Counted from the first letter of the stretch, positions 27,947 through 36,947 are shown. The stretch: 64,000 bases of DNA from Celeribacter sp. HF31 (GCF_011806455.1 NZ_JAATOT010000003.1:477661-541660); one strand, 5' to 3'. Notes: generated by a model from the letters alone, not told the origin. Numbers and translations are program-made.

Positions 27947-29422
27947 TCACTCAGCCGGTGTTTCCAGCGCGCGGAATTCGCCTTTGTCCTTGGTGAGCAG
28001 GCTGACCACGACAATGGCGATGGCAGAGGCCACAAAGCCCGGAATGATCTCATAGAGGCCTTCGCCCATGAAGCTTTGGCTCAGGCCGGAGTAGATCCAT
28101 AGTGCCACAGTGCCGGCCCCCACGATCAGACCCGCCACGGCACCCGCGCCGGTCATGCGTTTCCACGTCAGGGAAAAGATCATCAAAGGCCCGAAAGCGG
28201 CGCCGAACCCGGCCCAGGCGTTGGACACGAGGCCCAGCACGGAGCTGTCTTGATTGGAGGCGATAAGGATCGCGACGATGCCGACGAGAGCCACGCTGAT
28301 CCGGCCCACATTGACCAGTTCCTGATCCGAGGCTTCGCGGCGGAAGAAGACTTTGTAGAAATCTTCGGTCAGGGACGAGGAAGACACCAGAAGCTGCGAG
28401 GATACGGTGGACATGATCGCGGCCAGAAGGGCGGCGAAGAGAAAGCCGGTGACGAGCGGGTGGAACAACAACTCGGCCAGAACGATGAAGATCGTTTCCG
28501 GATCCTCAAGCGTCAGACCATTGCGCTCCATGTAGGTGCGGCCAAAGACGCCGACACCGATGGCGCCGATGAGAGAGATTGCCATCCAGAGCATCGCGAT
28601 GTTGCGGGCGGTGCCAACCTCTTTCACAGTGCGGACGGCCATGAAGCGCACGATGATGTGCGGCTGGCCGAAATAGCCGAGGCCCCAAGCCACGGTGGAC
28701 AGAAAGCCGATCACGGTCAGCCCGTGGGTCATCGACAGGTAGTTCGGGTCGACATTGGTCGCGAGCCGTTCGGCAGCCTGTTCGACGCCGTTGCCCTGAC
28801 CGGTGGTGAGGATCACGATCGGCATGATGATCAAGGCGAACATCATGATACAGCCCTGCACGAAGTCGGTGAGGGACACGGCGAGGAACCCGCCGAAGAC
28901 TGTGTAGATCAGAACCACGCCCAGGGTGAGGATCACGCCGGTCATGTAAGAGCCGTCAAAAGCCGAGGCGAACAACTTGCCGCCGCCGACGAGTCCGGAG
29001 GCCGTGTAGACCGCGAAGAACAGCACGATGATCAGGGCGGAGACGACGCGCAGGGTGATAGCTGCGCTTGGGAAGCGGTTCGATAGAAATTCCGGGATGG
29101 TCAGGCTGTTGTCATAGCGCTGGGTCTGTTCACGAAGGCGCGGTGCGACGACGATCCAGTTGATCAGGGCGCCGACGAAGAGGCCGATGCCGATCCAGGC
29201 GTTGACCAAACCGGAAGCATAAAGTGCGCCGGGCAGGCCGAGCAAAAGCCAGCCGCTCATGTCGGAGGCGCCGGCGGACAGGGCCGCGACAGCCGGGTGC
29301 AGATTGCGCCCGCCGAGGACATAGCCTTCGGCCGTATCTGTGGATTTGCGCCATGCGTAAAAGCCGATGGCAAGCATCAGCGCGAAATAGAGGATCAGGC
29401 TGATCCAGACTCCCAATTCCAT
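27947..29422 (-). CDS. putP: Sodium/proline symporter PutP
   Basis: A 491-aa SSS-family transporter with about 13 membrane helices. Characteristic are the N-terminal MLAIGFYAWRKSTDTAEGYVLGGRNLHPAVAALSAGASDMSGWLLLGLPGA region (here cited in outline), the Na+-site AGASDMSGWL and ERNGLTLEDPETIFI loop; these match PutP better than panthothenate or acetate members. It should import proline with Na+, for carbon or osmotic use. I start at MELGVWISLILYF after a GGGG ribosome site. No putA is visible. It is monocistronic with its own terminator and a 276-base divergent upstream region. Confidence 0.93.
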   Translation of the reverse strand: MELGVWISLILYFALMLAIGFYAWRKSTDTAEGYVLGGRNLHPAVAALSAGASDMSGWLLLGLPGALYASGLVNAWIGIGLFVGALINWIVVAPRLREQTQRYDNSLTIPEFLSNRFPSAAITLRVVSALIIVLFFAVYTASGLVGGGKLFASAFDGSYMTGVILTLGVVLIYTVFGGFLAVSLTDFVQGCIMMFALIIMPIVILTTGQGNGVEQAAERLATNVDPNYLSMTHGLTVIGFLSTVAWGLGYFGQPHIIVRFMAVRTVKEVGTARNIAMLWMAISLIGAIGVGVFGRTYMERNGLTLEDPETIFIVLAELLFHPLVTGFLFAALLAAIMSTVSSQLLVSSSSLTEDFYKVFFRREASDQELVNVGRISVALVGIVAILIASNQDSSVLGLVSNAWAGFGAAFGPLMIFSLTWKRMTGAGAVAGLIVGAGTVALWIYSGLSQSFMGEGLYEIIPGFVASAIAIVVVSLLTKDKGEFRALETPAE

Positions 29423-29698
29423 AGTTTTTCCCCTTGTTGGATTTCTGAGGGGAAACATGCAGATGTCTAATGTCGAAACAAGAAAAGACTAGCACTTCAA
29501 AGAAATAAGGACGTTCGATCATCCTTTGGTCATTTTTCTGCGTGATGATCGCAGACGAAGGAAGAACATTGGGATATTTGATCATGCCGCATTTTGGCGT
29601 GTTTTCGGTTTTCATCTTGCGGCGGCTTGTGGCAATGTGCCGATACGTCTGGGTGGGCCGACGAATCTTTATGATGCCAAGGGCAGAGTGCGCCATCC

Positions 29699-30466
29699 AT
29701 GTTCTATGACCGACTGAGACGTTCCTCGACCGTAAACCCGATCCTTGCCTTTGTGGCGTGCCTTGTTCTGCTGATCCCGGTGGGCCTGTCTGCTGATGCC
29801 GCTGGCAATGAGATCGCCTCCAGAGCTGCGCCGCAAAGCCAACCGGCGCCACTGCGCAGCGCGCGCATTCTGGCGCTGGGGGATTCGATGATCGCCTGGC
29901 ATTCCGTCTCTAGAAATTCCATTGCCGACGCACTGTCCGACACTCTTGGGGAGCCGGTCGAAAACCGCGCCATCGGCGGTGCGCGGATCATCTATGGCCT
30001 GCCGATCACCGGCGCGATGGGGATGAAAATCTCCAAGCAATATCGCGGTGACGAGGTGGATTGGGTGGTGCTCAACGGCGGCGGCAACGATCTTTGGCTG
30101 GGCTGTGGCTGCGGCGCCTGCGATCGCAAGATGGCGCGGATGATTTCGCAAAACGGGATGAGGGGGGAGATTCCCAAGCTGGTGCGCGACATTCGCAAAA
30201 CCGGCGCGCGGGTGATTTATCTCGGCTATCTGCGCTCCCCGGGCGTCGATTCTGTGATCGACGCCTGCCGCGCGTTGGGTGACGACTTCGAGGTTCGGCT
30301 GTCGCGCATGGCGACGGAGCTGGACGGGGTGTATTTCCTCGATGTCTCGGATCTTGTGCCAACTGGGGACCGGTCGTTTCACGGGGTGGACATGATCCAC
30401 CCCTCTCGCAAAGCCTCCCGGATCATCGGACAGAAGCTGGCGCAGATCATTCAGGCCTACGACTGA
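29699..30466 (+). CDS. SGNH/GDSL-family hydrolase
   Basis: A 255-aa esterase-type hydrolase with an N-terminal hydrophobic signal or anchor (residues about 12-32), so probably periplasmic. Block I is LALGDSMIAW (nucleophile Ser), block III is LNGGGNDLW and block V is VDMIHPSRKAS (catalytic Asp and His). A Cys-rich loop LGCGCGACDRK follows block III and may form disulfides. Substrate unknown; family members remove acyl or acetyl groups from lipids, glycans and peptidoglycan. Its 3' end overlaps by 10 bases the convergent gene at 30457-30837. Confidence 0.85.
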   Translation: MFYDRLRRSSTVNPILAFVACLVLLIPVGLSADAAGNEIASRAAPQSQPAPLRSARILALGDSMIAWHSVSRNSIADALSDTLGEPVENRAIGGARIIYGLPITGAMGMKISKQYRGDEVDWVVLNGGGNDLWLGCGCGACDRKMARMISQNGMRGEIPKLVRDIRKTGARVIYLGYLRSPGVDSVIDACRALGDDFEVRLSRMATELDGVYFLDVSDLVPTGDRSFHGVDMIHPSRKASRIIGQKLAQIIQAYD

Positions 30467-30837
30467 TCTTTCGGGGCTTGGCTCAGAAACAGCTTGAGCG
30501 CGCCGATGTCCTGCGGCCAGCTCAGCGTTTCAAAGGGCGGCATGGCCTGTGCCGGGTTTGTGCCCCAGATCACGATGCGTGCGCCGCGTTGTTCAAGCCT
30601 GTGGCCCAATGAGCCTGCGTTGACCTCCGAGGCGGGCAGGGTAAGGAAGGCGGCGGTCACATGCGTCAGTTTGGTGAGTTCCTTGAGCGCCTCGCCGGGC
30701 GTGGTCGCCCAGAGGATCGAGGCCTCCGGCATGACGCTCAGGAGCGCCAGCCGCAAGCTCTCCCCCAGGTTCCATTCGTCGCAAAGGATCAAAAAAACCG
30801 CGCTTGGCGGCGGGGGAGGAGCATTTTTGCCGAACAT
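30457..30837 (-). CDS. Uncharacterised receiver-like small protein
   Basis: A 126-aa protein I do not recognise. The sequence reads like a CheY-type alpha/beta fold: VFLILCDEWNLGESLRLAL at the start resembles the first strand and helix of a receiver, and ARIVIWGTNPAQAM the fourth strand. The usual phospho-acceptor Asp at the end of the third strand is replaced by AAFLTLPAS and the Lys is not evident, so it would be a non-phosphorylated pseudo-receiver. It has a proline run (APPPPPS) at the N-terminus. It is divergent from the Crp/Fnr regulator, with about 90 bases between the starts. Confidence 0.6.
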   Translation of the reverse strand: MFGKNAPPPPPSAVFLILCDEWNLGESLRLALLSVMPEASILWATTPGEALKELTKLTHVTAAFLTLPASEVNAGSLGHRLEQRGARIVIWGTNPAQAMPPFETLSWPQDIGALKLFLSQAPKDQS

Positions 30838-30927
30838 GTCTGGAAGGTCCGTATCAGGAAATTATTCCCAAGAATGAACCAAATGGCGTCTTCGCGAATT
30901 AAACTATGACATAGTGGAGTGCGAAGA

Positions 30928-31656
30928 ATGACGACAAGTTGTAAAAATTGCCCTCTGCGCAAGAAAGACTGCTTTATGCCTTTCTCGGCGCAGGAATTGT
31001 CCTTCATGGAGGGGTTCAAAAGCGGTGAGTTGAGTGTCGATGAGAAAACGACGATCCAGATGGAGGGTGCAAAAACACCACATCTTTATACCGTGTTGAG
31101 CGGTATGGGCGTGCGTTACAAGACACTCGAAAATGGACGGCGGCAGGTGATCAATTTCCTCATGCCCGGGGATTTCATCGGTCTTCAGGCGGGCGTCATG
31201 GGCGAGGCCGGGCATTCCGTCGAGACCACAACGCCGATGGTGCTCTGTACCTTTCAACGCCAGGACCTGTGGCGTTTGTTCCAATCTCATCCGTCGCGGG
31301 CCTATGATTTGGTGTGGCTTGCGGCCTCCGAGGAGGCGTTTTTGGGGCAGAGCCTTGCCACCGTCGGCCAGCGCACCGGGATGGAACGCGTGGCCTGGGC
31401 ACTCCTGAAACTCTATGATCGGCTGGATCACCGCGGTCTGACGAAGGGCAACAGCGTCGCCTTGCCGTTCCGTCAGCAGGATCTTGCGGATGCTTTGGGG
31501 CTGTCTCTGGTGCATACCAACAAAACGCTAAGCCAGCTGCGGTCGCGCAAGGTGGCCGATTGGTCCAATGGAGCGCTCACGATTCTCGATCGCGAAAAGC
31601 TGGAAAACAGCGCCATGATGGAGGTCGAGGAGATGGAACAACGCCCGCTGATATGA
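30928..31656 (+). CDS. Crp/Fnr-family regulator with FNR-type cysteines
   Basis: A 242-aa transcription factor: cyclic-nucleotide-like sensor domain (LYTVLSGMGVRYK, INFLMPGDFIGLQAG), a dimer helix, and a C-terminal winged HTH (FRQQDLADALGLSLVHTNKTLSQLR). Four cysteines lie at 5, 8, 15 (C-x2-C-x6-C) and 107, at positions like those that hold the oxygen-sensing [4Fe-4S] cluster in FNR. The recognition helix lacks the E-x-x-S-R residues FNR uses, so its DNA site should differ. The ATG at 30928 has GGAG 8 bases upstream and is preferred over a GTG at 30919. The ligand is inferred. Confidence 0.88.
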   Translation: MTTSCKNCPLRKKDCFMPFSAQELSFMEGFKSGELSVDEKTTIQMEGAKTPHLYTVLSGMGVRYKTLENGRRQVINFLMPGDFIGLQAGVMGEAGHSVETTTPMVLCTFQRQDLWRLFQSHPSRAYDLVWLAASEEAFLGQSLATVGQRTGMERVAWALLKLYDRLDHRGLTKGNSVALPFRQQDLADALGLSLVHTNKTLSQLRSRKVADWSNGALTILDREKLENSAMMEVEEMEQRPLI

Positions 31657-31667
31657 GAGCGGATATG

Positions 31668-31696
31668 AAAAAGACCCTCCGAAGAGGGCCTTTTCC
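31668..31696. terminator. Bidirectional terminator between the Crp/Fnr gene and rpsO
   Basis: AAGACCCTC and GAGGGCCTT form a stem with one mismatch around the loop CGAA, flanked by A-rich and T-rich runs. A second, longer imperfect stem (about 31712-31740) built round ACAG-CGA-CTGT on the minus strand lies nearer to rpsO and may be its own terminator. Confidence 0.75.
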
Positions 31697-31759
31697 TGTT
31701 CCGATCCGTATCCCCGCCGCAACAGTCGCTGTGGCCGGGGCTTCGGAGGTGGTTTCGTC

Positions 31760-32029
31760 TTAGCGACGGATACCGAGACGTTTGATCAGGTCGAGGTAAC
31801 GGGCTTCGTCTTTGCCTTTGAGGTAGTCGAGAAGCTTACGACGCTGAGCCACCATCATCAAAAGGCCACGGCGACCGTGGTTGTCTTTTTTGTGGGTTTT
31901 GAAGTGCTCGGTGAGCGTGGAAATGCGCGAGGTCAGAATTGCGACCTGAACTTCGGGGGAACCGGTGTCACCTTCTTTGGTGGCGAATTCCTTGATCAGG
32001 CGGCTTTTCTCTTCAGCAGTGATCGACAT
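31760..32029 (-). CDS. rpsO: 30S ribosomal protein S15 (uS15)
   Basis: An 89-aa ribosomal protein with the full family sequence: [60 protein letters not shown] and [13 protein letters not shown]. It binds the central domain of 16S rRNA early in 30S assembly. The start is fixed by family length and a strong ribosome site. truB and rbfA lie upstream on the same strand (the classical truB-rpsO neighbourhood) but are separated by DUF1643 and by the RTX gene on the other strand; pnp is downstream after several insertions. Confidence 0.98.
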   Translation of the reverse strand: MSITAEEKSRLIKEFATKEGDTGSPEVQVAILTSRISTLTEHFKTHKKDNHGRRGLLMMVAQRRKLLDYLKGKDEARYLDLIKRLGIRR

Positions 32030-32181
32030 CGGGGTCTCCTTTCGAGAGTAATGGGTTATGGCACAAGCCGGGATGTCGTCCAGCAGGGCCCTTGGAGAGT
32101 GTCCCGCGACCTGTACGGGTCGGGGATGCGCGCGTTTAGCCGGATTCTCTGTGAAAAGAAAGCTTTTTCCTCGCTGTGGCT

Positions 32182-32478
32182 TCACTGCCCGGTTTCAACG
32201 CGTTGGGTTTCGCTGAGAATTTCGCCAGCCACTTGTTTCGCCCAATCCCCGATGATCGGCACGACCTCCATCTGGTTGAGGATAAAGCCGACGATTGACA
32301 CCACGATCGACGCGCCGACGACAGATCCAAAGCCAAAAGCGAGCCCGCGAAGGAACTGAAACCACATCATGCGCAAACTGGAATTGTAAACCCGAATAAA
32401 GCGGTGATTGTTCAACCGCTCTAACTCATCTCTCAGGTCTTTGATATCCTGAGATAAAATCTCTTTCTCGTCTGACAT
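32182..32478 (-). CDS. DUF5665 small membrane protein
   Basis: A 98-aa protein with a charged N-terminal helix ([23 protein letters not shown], probably a coiled coil) and one long hydrophobic segment around [22 protein letters not shown]. It fits DUF5665 as I recall it; function unknown. It lies upstream of rpsO on the same strand with 150 bases between and is divergent from the RTX gene across an AT-rich 178-base gap. Confidence 0.8.
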   Translation of the reverse strand: MSDEKEILSQDIKDLRDELERLNNHRFIRVYNSSLRMMWFQFLRGLAFGFGSVVGASIVVSIVGFILNQMEVVPIIGDWAKQVAGEILSETQRVETGQ

Positions 32479-32656
32479 GTCCTGCCCTTTGTTGCGGTCG
32501 CTTGTACCATGTTTACCCGAAATCTTTGCGAAATGAAAATTAACCTTTGTTAACAGCTGTTTAGATTGACTTTTTTGTATATTTTTCTTTCATTTACAAC
32601 GTAATGGTCTATGCTCTGTGCGGGGTTTGTTCTGTGTGAGGGTGTAAGCGAATGTT

Positions 32657-33829
32657 GTGGGCGACGATTATGCCGTCGCGCTGGGCTCTGGCGAGACACT
32701 CTTTGCCGATTTCGTGGCAGAAGAAGACCACGTCACCCTGACACTCGATGATGGCGGCATGGGTGAATTCGTCGTCGAACCGCTGTTGGATGAGAATGGC
32801 GATGAGATCGGAACAAGCCTGTCCTATATCACCGACGAGGACGAAACGATCCTATCCTTCCTTGGCCATGATGCTTTGCCTGTTGGCGACATTTCCGTCG
32901 AAATCACCGACTCCGAGAGTGGGGAAACAACGCTGTACGCTTTGAGCGAATTGGGTGATTTCGGTGCGATTGAGCCGAATGACCCGGATATTCCGGATGA
33001 AGCGGGCCCTGACGGCAGCCCGGAGGATGACGTTCTCAGCGTGAACGATCCGGACATTCCCGATGAGCCCGGCCCAGAGGGCAATGCAGATGACAATGTG
33101 CTAGACCCGGAAGAGGAGGACACCGCGTCGACCGGTGCGCTGACCGGGGAGACGGCGGAATATACCCTGTCTGACGAGGGCGAGACTTTTATCCTGCCGG
33201 ACGATCCGATGCAGGGCGGCACAGATGCCAGCCTGACGCTGGATGAATACGGCCTGCCGACGATTGAGACCGAAGGCACGCTGAATATCGTGACGGGCGG
33301 TGCCGGGAATGATGCGATTGCCACGGGCGACGATGCCGCGATCGTGAATGCGGGCGCGGGCGACGACATGATCTTTGGCGGCGACGGCACTGCGATCCTG
33401 TCGGGCGGCGAGGGCAATGATACGATCTATGCCGGCAATGACACCGGTTCTTCCTATGTGCTGTCCGGCGATGCGGGTGCCGATACGCTCTATGGTGGCG
33501 ATGGTGATGACTCGCTTCTGATGGATGCCGAAGACACGGCTTCGGGCGGTGCGGGCGCGGATGAATTCTGGCTCTACTACGACGCAAACGCCGATGTCGG
33601 CCATGCGGAGATCACCGATTTTGCCGAGGGCGAGGATATGCTGCGTGTGACCCTCGATCCGAGCGACAGCTTTGACGGCACGCTCGATGTAGAGGTCAGC
33701 CAAACCGACGATGGACTGTCGAGCCAGGTGATTGTCAACGGCGACATCGTGGCGGTGCTATACGGGTCGCCGGATGTCACGCTTGATGATGTCGTGGTCG
33801 AGGTGAGCCCCACCGCGCTATCTGGTTGA
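32657..33829 (+). CDS. RTX-type calcium-binding protein
   Basis: A 390-aa, very acidic protein. The N-terminal 100 residues form an unrecognised domain; then come two tandem 22-residue repeats starting NDPDIPDE (DNA 32978-33043 and 33044-33109), and from about residue 215 Gly/Asp-rich RTX nonapeptides (GGAGNDAIA, GAGDDMIFGGDG, GGEGNDTIYAG, GGDGDDSLL) that bind Ca2+. RTX proteins are exported by type I systems through an uncleaved C-terminal signal; no transporter is nearby. No signal peptide is seen. The only in-frame start is GTG 32657; an ATG at 32652 sits better behind the AGGG but is in another frame, so the true N-terminus is unsure. Confidence 0.78.
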   Translation: MGDDYAVALGSGETLFADFVAEEDHVTLTLDDGGMGEFVVEPLLDENGDEIGTSLSYITDEDETILSFLGHDALPVGDISVEITDSESGETTLYALSELGDFGAIEPNDPDIPDEAGPDGSPEDDVLSVNDPDIPDEPGPEGNADDNVLDPEEEDTASTGALTGETAEYTLSDEGETFILPDDPMQGGTDASLTLDEYGLPTIETEGTLNIVTGGAGNDAIATGDDAAIVNAGAGDDMIFGGDGTAILSGGEGNDTIYAGNDTGSSYVLSGDAGADTLYGGDGDDSLLMDAEDTASGGAGADEFWLYYDANADVGHAEITDFAEGEDMLRVTLDPSDSFDGTLDVEVSQTDDGLSSQVIVNGDIVAVLYGSPDVTLDDVVVEVSPTALSG

Positions 33830-33844
33830 TCACGTTTCGGCGGA

Positions 33845-34351
33845 TCAGGTCCACAGCTCCGGCTGTTGGGTATAGGCGATGTAAAGCGGGTGTTTGGGAT
33901 GTCCGGCCTTTGATAGGCCAAGGTGATACAGGTCCCGCCCCGTGGCCCGCAAAAGCCGTTCCACCTGCGCGCCGCGATCCAGATGCGCACCATGGGTGCC
34001 CCAGGCGCAGATGATCTGATCCGCCCATTGGGCCCAGTCGCCAATGGCCTGATCGTTTTCCGGTCCGACCGGATCGCTTGCGGCCCGCATTTTCTTCGGA
34101 TCGGTGTCGCGCCAGGCGAAAATATTGGTCACACAAAACGACCCGAACCCAAGCGCGCGGGCGCGGCGTTCACAGCGTTCCACAGTGGGATCGTTCTGCA
34201 CTTCGGTGGCGGTCGATGGATTCAGCATGACGAAAAACGCCTTGCGCCCTTCCGGGTCCCAGGTCCGCACCAGAGAATAACGGTAGCGTTCGCAATCGGA
34301 ATAAACGGCGGTCGAGGGCGCGTCGCCCTTGGTATGCGTGCGTGTGATCAT
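33845..34351 (-). CDS. DUF1643 family protein
   Basis: A 168-aa protein of the DUF1643 family. The conserved parts are RKAFFVMLNPSTATEVQNDPTVERCERRA, the FCVTNIFAWRDTDPKKM strand-loop and a later WGTHGA. Function unknown to me; members are found both near mobile defence genes and in ordinary loci. Here it lies just downstream of truB on the same strand (39 bases), so it may be co-transcribed with rbfA-truB. I start at MITRTHTKGD; ten upstream residues are less likely. Confidence 0.85.
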   Translation of the reverse strand: MITRTHTKGDAPSTAVYSDCERYRYSLVRTWDPEGRKAFFVMLNPSTATEVQNDPTVERCERRARALGFGSFCVTNIFAWRDTDPKKMRAASDPVGPENDQAIGDWAQWADQIICAWGTHGAHLDRGAQVERLLRATGRDLYHLGLSKAGHPKHPLYIAYTQQPELWT

Positions 34352-34390
34352 GCGCTCTGAATGGCCGCTCCGGGGAGACAAATCAAGCGA

Positions 34391-35299
34391 TCAAAGATTG
34401 AACACCCGAGAGGGATGCAATTCGCCGCCTTTATATTGACCCACGGCCACAGGTTTGCCCTCGAAGGAGGCCCAAACCTCATCGCCATAGTCCACGCCAT
34501 CTGCCGGGTAGACCATGCCGGGATTGCCGTTTCTAAGCCGCGTCGCACCTTCGGGTGTGCACACCACCTCATCGAGATCGGCCAGCCCCTCTTCGACAGG
34601 GCGCAGGAATTGGTCGATCTCTTCGCTCTTGGCAAACTCTTCGATCTTGGACAGCGACACGCCCTCATCGACATCCCACGGCCCGGACCATTCCCGTCGC
34701 AGCCACTCGACATGGCCGTAGCATCCAAGCGCGTCGCCCAGATCGCGGGCGATCGAGCGCACATAGCCACCCTTGCCGCAGACCATTTCCAAAATCGCGT
34801 GATCCTCATCAACGCGCTCATGGAATTTCAACTCGTCCACATAAAGCGGACGTGCGGCGATTTCGAAGTCTTCGTCGTCGCGGGCGAGTTTATAGGCGCG
34901 CTGCCCGTCGATTTTCACGGCGGAAAACTTCGGCGGCACCTGCATGATGTCGCCTTCGAATTGCGCCAGAGCGTCGAGGATCTGCGCATCCGTCGGGCGC
35001 GCCTCACTTTCGGCGATTACTTCGCCCTCGGCGTCATCGGTGTTCGTCGCCTGCCCAAAACGCACGGAAAAACGGTAACATTTCAACGCTTCGGTGATGT
35101 AGGGCACGGTCTTCGTCGCCTCGCCCAAAGCCACGGCCAAGACCCCCGTCGCATCGGGATCGAGCGTACCAGCATGGCCGGCTTTTTGCGCGTCAAACGC
35201 CCAGCGCACCTTGTTGACAACAGAGGTCGAGGTCATGCCAGCGGGCTTGTCCACAACCAACCAGCCGTGAACCGCGCGCCCCTTCTTGCGTCGGGCCAT
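34391..35299 (-). CDS. truB: tRNA pseudouridine-55 synthase
   Basis: A 302-aa enzyme that makes the universal pseudouridine 55 in the tRNA T-loop. Motifs: [13 protein letters not shown], the catalytic Asp in [23 protein letters not shown], and the C-terminal PUA-like part. The ATG overlaps the rbfA stop codon by one base (TAATG), so translation is probably coupled. Gene order rbfA-truB is conserved widely. Confidence 0.96.
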   Translation of the reverse strand: MARRKKGRAVHGWLVVDKPAGMTSTSVVNKVRWAFDAQKAGHAGTLDPDATGVLAVALGEATKTVPYITEALKCYRFSVRFGQATNTDDAEGEVIAESEARPTDAQILDALAQFEGDIMQVPPKFSAVKIDGQRAYKLARDDEDFEIAARPLYVDELKFHERVDEDHAILEMVCGKGGYVRSIARDLGDALGCYGHVEWLRREWSGPWDVDEGVSLSKIEEFAKSEEIDQFLRPVEEGLADLDEVVCTPEGATRLRNGNPGMVYPADGVDYGDEVWASFEGKPVAVGQYKGGELHPSRVFNL

Positions 35300-35721
35300 T
35301 ACTCTTCCTCGTCGCTGTCTGTGTCGTCTTTGTGCAGATCGCGTTGCACGCGTTCGTCGGCAAACATGCGCCGCGTCGCGTCCATCCGGTCAAAGGTGTC
35401 ATCCAGCGCAAATCGCATCTCGGGCGTGTGCTTGATGCCAAGCGCCTTGCCCATCTGATGCCGGATCTCGCCTTTGTTGCGCCGCAGCGCCTCAAGCGCC
35501 TCTTCGGCATCCTTGCCGCCCAGAGGCAGGATGAACGCCGTCGCCACCCGCAAATCCGGGCTCACGCGCACCTCGCCCACCGTGATCGACATCGCGGTGA
35601 GATCGGGGTCGTGAATTTCGCCACGGGTGAGAATCTCCGACAGACGACGCCGAATGGCCTCGCCGACGCGAAGGGTGCGATGGGACCCGCCGGGGCCGCT
35701 GGAATGAGAACGTTTTGCCAT
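35299..35721 (-). CDS. rbfA: Ribosome-binding factor A
   Basis: A 140-aa KH-fold protein that helps mature the 5' end of 16S rRNA and helps in cold adaptation. The family features are [41 protein letters not shown] and the C-terminal [19 protein letters not shown] start at [12 protein letters not shown]; the longer in-frame reading is outside the family. The acidic tail (DDTDSDEEE) is common in alphaproteobacteria. First gene of an operon with truB. Confidence 0.95.
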   Translation of the reverse strand: MAKRSHSSGPGGSHRTLRVGEAIRRRLSEILTRGEIHDPDLTAMSITVGEVRVSPDLRVATAFILPLGGKDAEEALEALRRNKGEIRHQMGKALGIKHTPEMRFALDDTFDRMDATRRMFADERVQRDLHKDDTDSDEEE

Positions 35722-35823
35722 AAAGGCCAGATAAGCCCGAACCGCGCGCCATGCAAGCGGGCTTTGCCAAAACCGCTGCGACACGCTAAAGCTCGCGCGA
35801 GAAAATTTCAGGAGACGAACACC

Positions 35824-36633
35824 ATGAGCGAGCTACCCGGCATTGTCATCACCGGCGCCTCGGGCCGGATGGGTCAGATGTTGATCAAAACCGTCGTGGC
35901 CTCCGACACATGCAGACTCGTGGGCGCCGTCGAGCGCACGGGCAGCGATTGGATCGGGCGGGATGTGGGCGAGGCCATGGGCGGGACGGCTCTGGGCATT
36001 ATCGTGACGGATGACGCGCTTGAGGCCTTTTCCCACGCGCAGGCGGTGATCGACTTTACCGCGCCGGAAGCGACCGTCGCATTTGCGGCGCTGGCCGCGC
36101 AGGCCCGCTGTGTCCATGTCATCGGCACCACTGGCATGTGCGCTGAAGAGCTCAAAAAGATCGAAGCCGCCTCCCGCCACGCCACGATCATTCGTGCGGG
36201 CAACATGTCCCTTGGCGTCAACCTTTTGACCAAGCTCACCAAAATGGTCGCCGCCGCTCTGGATGCCGATTACGACATCGAGATTATCGAGGCGCATCAC
36301 AACCGCAAGGTCGATGCGCCGTCCGGCACCGCGCTCATGTTGGGCGAAGCGGCCGCCGAGGGCCGTGGTGTCAAACTCGACGAGGTCCGCGACTCGGGTC
36401 GCGATGGCATCACTGGCGCACGCAATAAGGGCGACATCGGCTTTTCTGCAATCCGTGGCGGTGACATCATCGGCGAGCATGACGTGATGTTCGCGGGCGA
36501 GGGAGAGCGCATCGTTCTGCGTCACGTGGCCTCTGATCGCTCACTGTTCGCCAAGGGCGCCGTGAAAGCCGCGCTTTGGGGGCAAGGCCAGAAACCGGGC
36601 GAATACGATATGCTCGACGTGCTCGGTCTCTGA
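35824..36633 (+). CDS. dapB: 4-Hydroxy-tetrahydrodipicolinate reductase
   Basis: A 269-aa NAD(P)H-dependent reductase of the lysine and diaminopimelate pathway. The nucleotide-binding GASGRMG is at residues 11-17, the loop VIGTTGM is present, and the catalytic region is [22 protein letters not shown]. The ATG at 35824 begins the conserved N-terminus; a very long upstream open frame runs antisense through rbfA and is not coding. Divergent from rbfA and followed by a bidirectional terminator. Confidence 0.97.
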   Translation: MSELPGIVITGASGRMGQMLIKTVVASDTCRLVGAVERTGSDWIGRDVGEAMGGTALGIIVTDDALEAFSHAQAVIDFTAPEATVAFAALAAQARCVHVIGTTGMCAEELKKIEAASRHATIIRAGNMSLGVNLLTKLTKMVAAALDADYDIEIIEAHHNRKVDAPSGTALMLGEAAAEGRGVKLDEVRDSGRDGITGARNKGDIGFSAIRGGDIIGEHDVMFAGEGERIVLRHVASDRSLFAKGAVKAALWGQGQKPGEYDMLDVLGL

Positions 36634-36660
36634 TTTTTTCTTGGCAAAAATACTCAGAAC

Positions 36661-36690
36661 AAAACCCGCAGGTGACTGCGGGTTTTTCTT
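36661..36690. terminator. Bidirectional terminator between dapB and the DUF1674 gene
   Basis: AAAACCCGCA (36661-36670) pairs with TGCGGGTTTT (36677-36686), loop GGTGAC, followed by TTCTTTT. It reaches the stop codon of the convergent DUF1674 gene. Confidence 0.92.
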
Positions 36691-36888
36691 TTAGAAATCG
36701 ATGGCGAGGCCTTTTTTCTCCCAATCGCCGTAGCGCACGGGTTCCGGTCCATCGCGTCCGCCCAATTCGGTGGGCATGGCGTTCACCGCCGCGTCACGGG
36801 CCTTGCGGCGCTCTTCCGCCTCGGCCAGCGCGCGCTGGGCGGCGGGGGGCAGGTGAGACATATCTTGTTGTTCGGGTTGCTCACTCAT
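36691..36888 (-). CDS. DUF1674 / succinate dehydrogenase assembly factor 4-like protein
   Basis: A 65-aa protein whose C-terminus GPEPVRYGDWEKKGLAIDF is the DUF1674/SDHAF4 signature. In mitochondria SDHAF4 binds flavinylated SdhA and protects it until it joins SdhB; a like role in bacteria is inferred. I start at MSEQPEQQ, preceded by AAGGAG; the upstream 25 residues are not supported. It is divergent from rsmB with 59 bases between the starts. Confidence 0.88.
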   Translation of the reverse strand: MSEQPEQQDMSHLPPAAQRALAEAEERRKARDAAVNAMPTELGGRDGPEPVRYGDWEKKGLAIDF

Positions 36889-36947
36889 GAGGAGCTCCTT
36901 TCGGATGATCTTGTCCGGCTTGCCCTTGTGATATACGGGGTTGGACC

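Noticed and set aside
29130..29852. A 240-codon minus-strand frame across the putP / SGNH gap
   Set aside because: It overlaps both real genes in other frames and its composition is that of random translation.
32540..32553. TTAA-N6-TTAA resembling a CtrA site in the DUF5665/RTX gap
   Set aside because: CtrA needs a 7-base spacer; here it is 6, and the region is AT-rich enough for this by chance.
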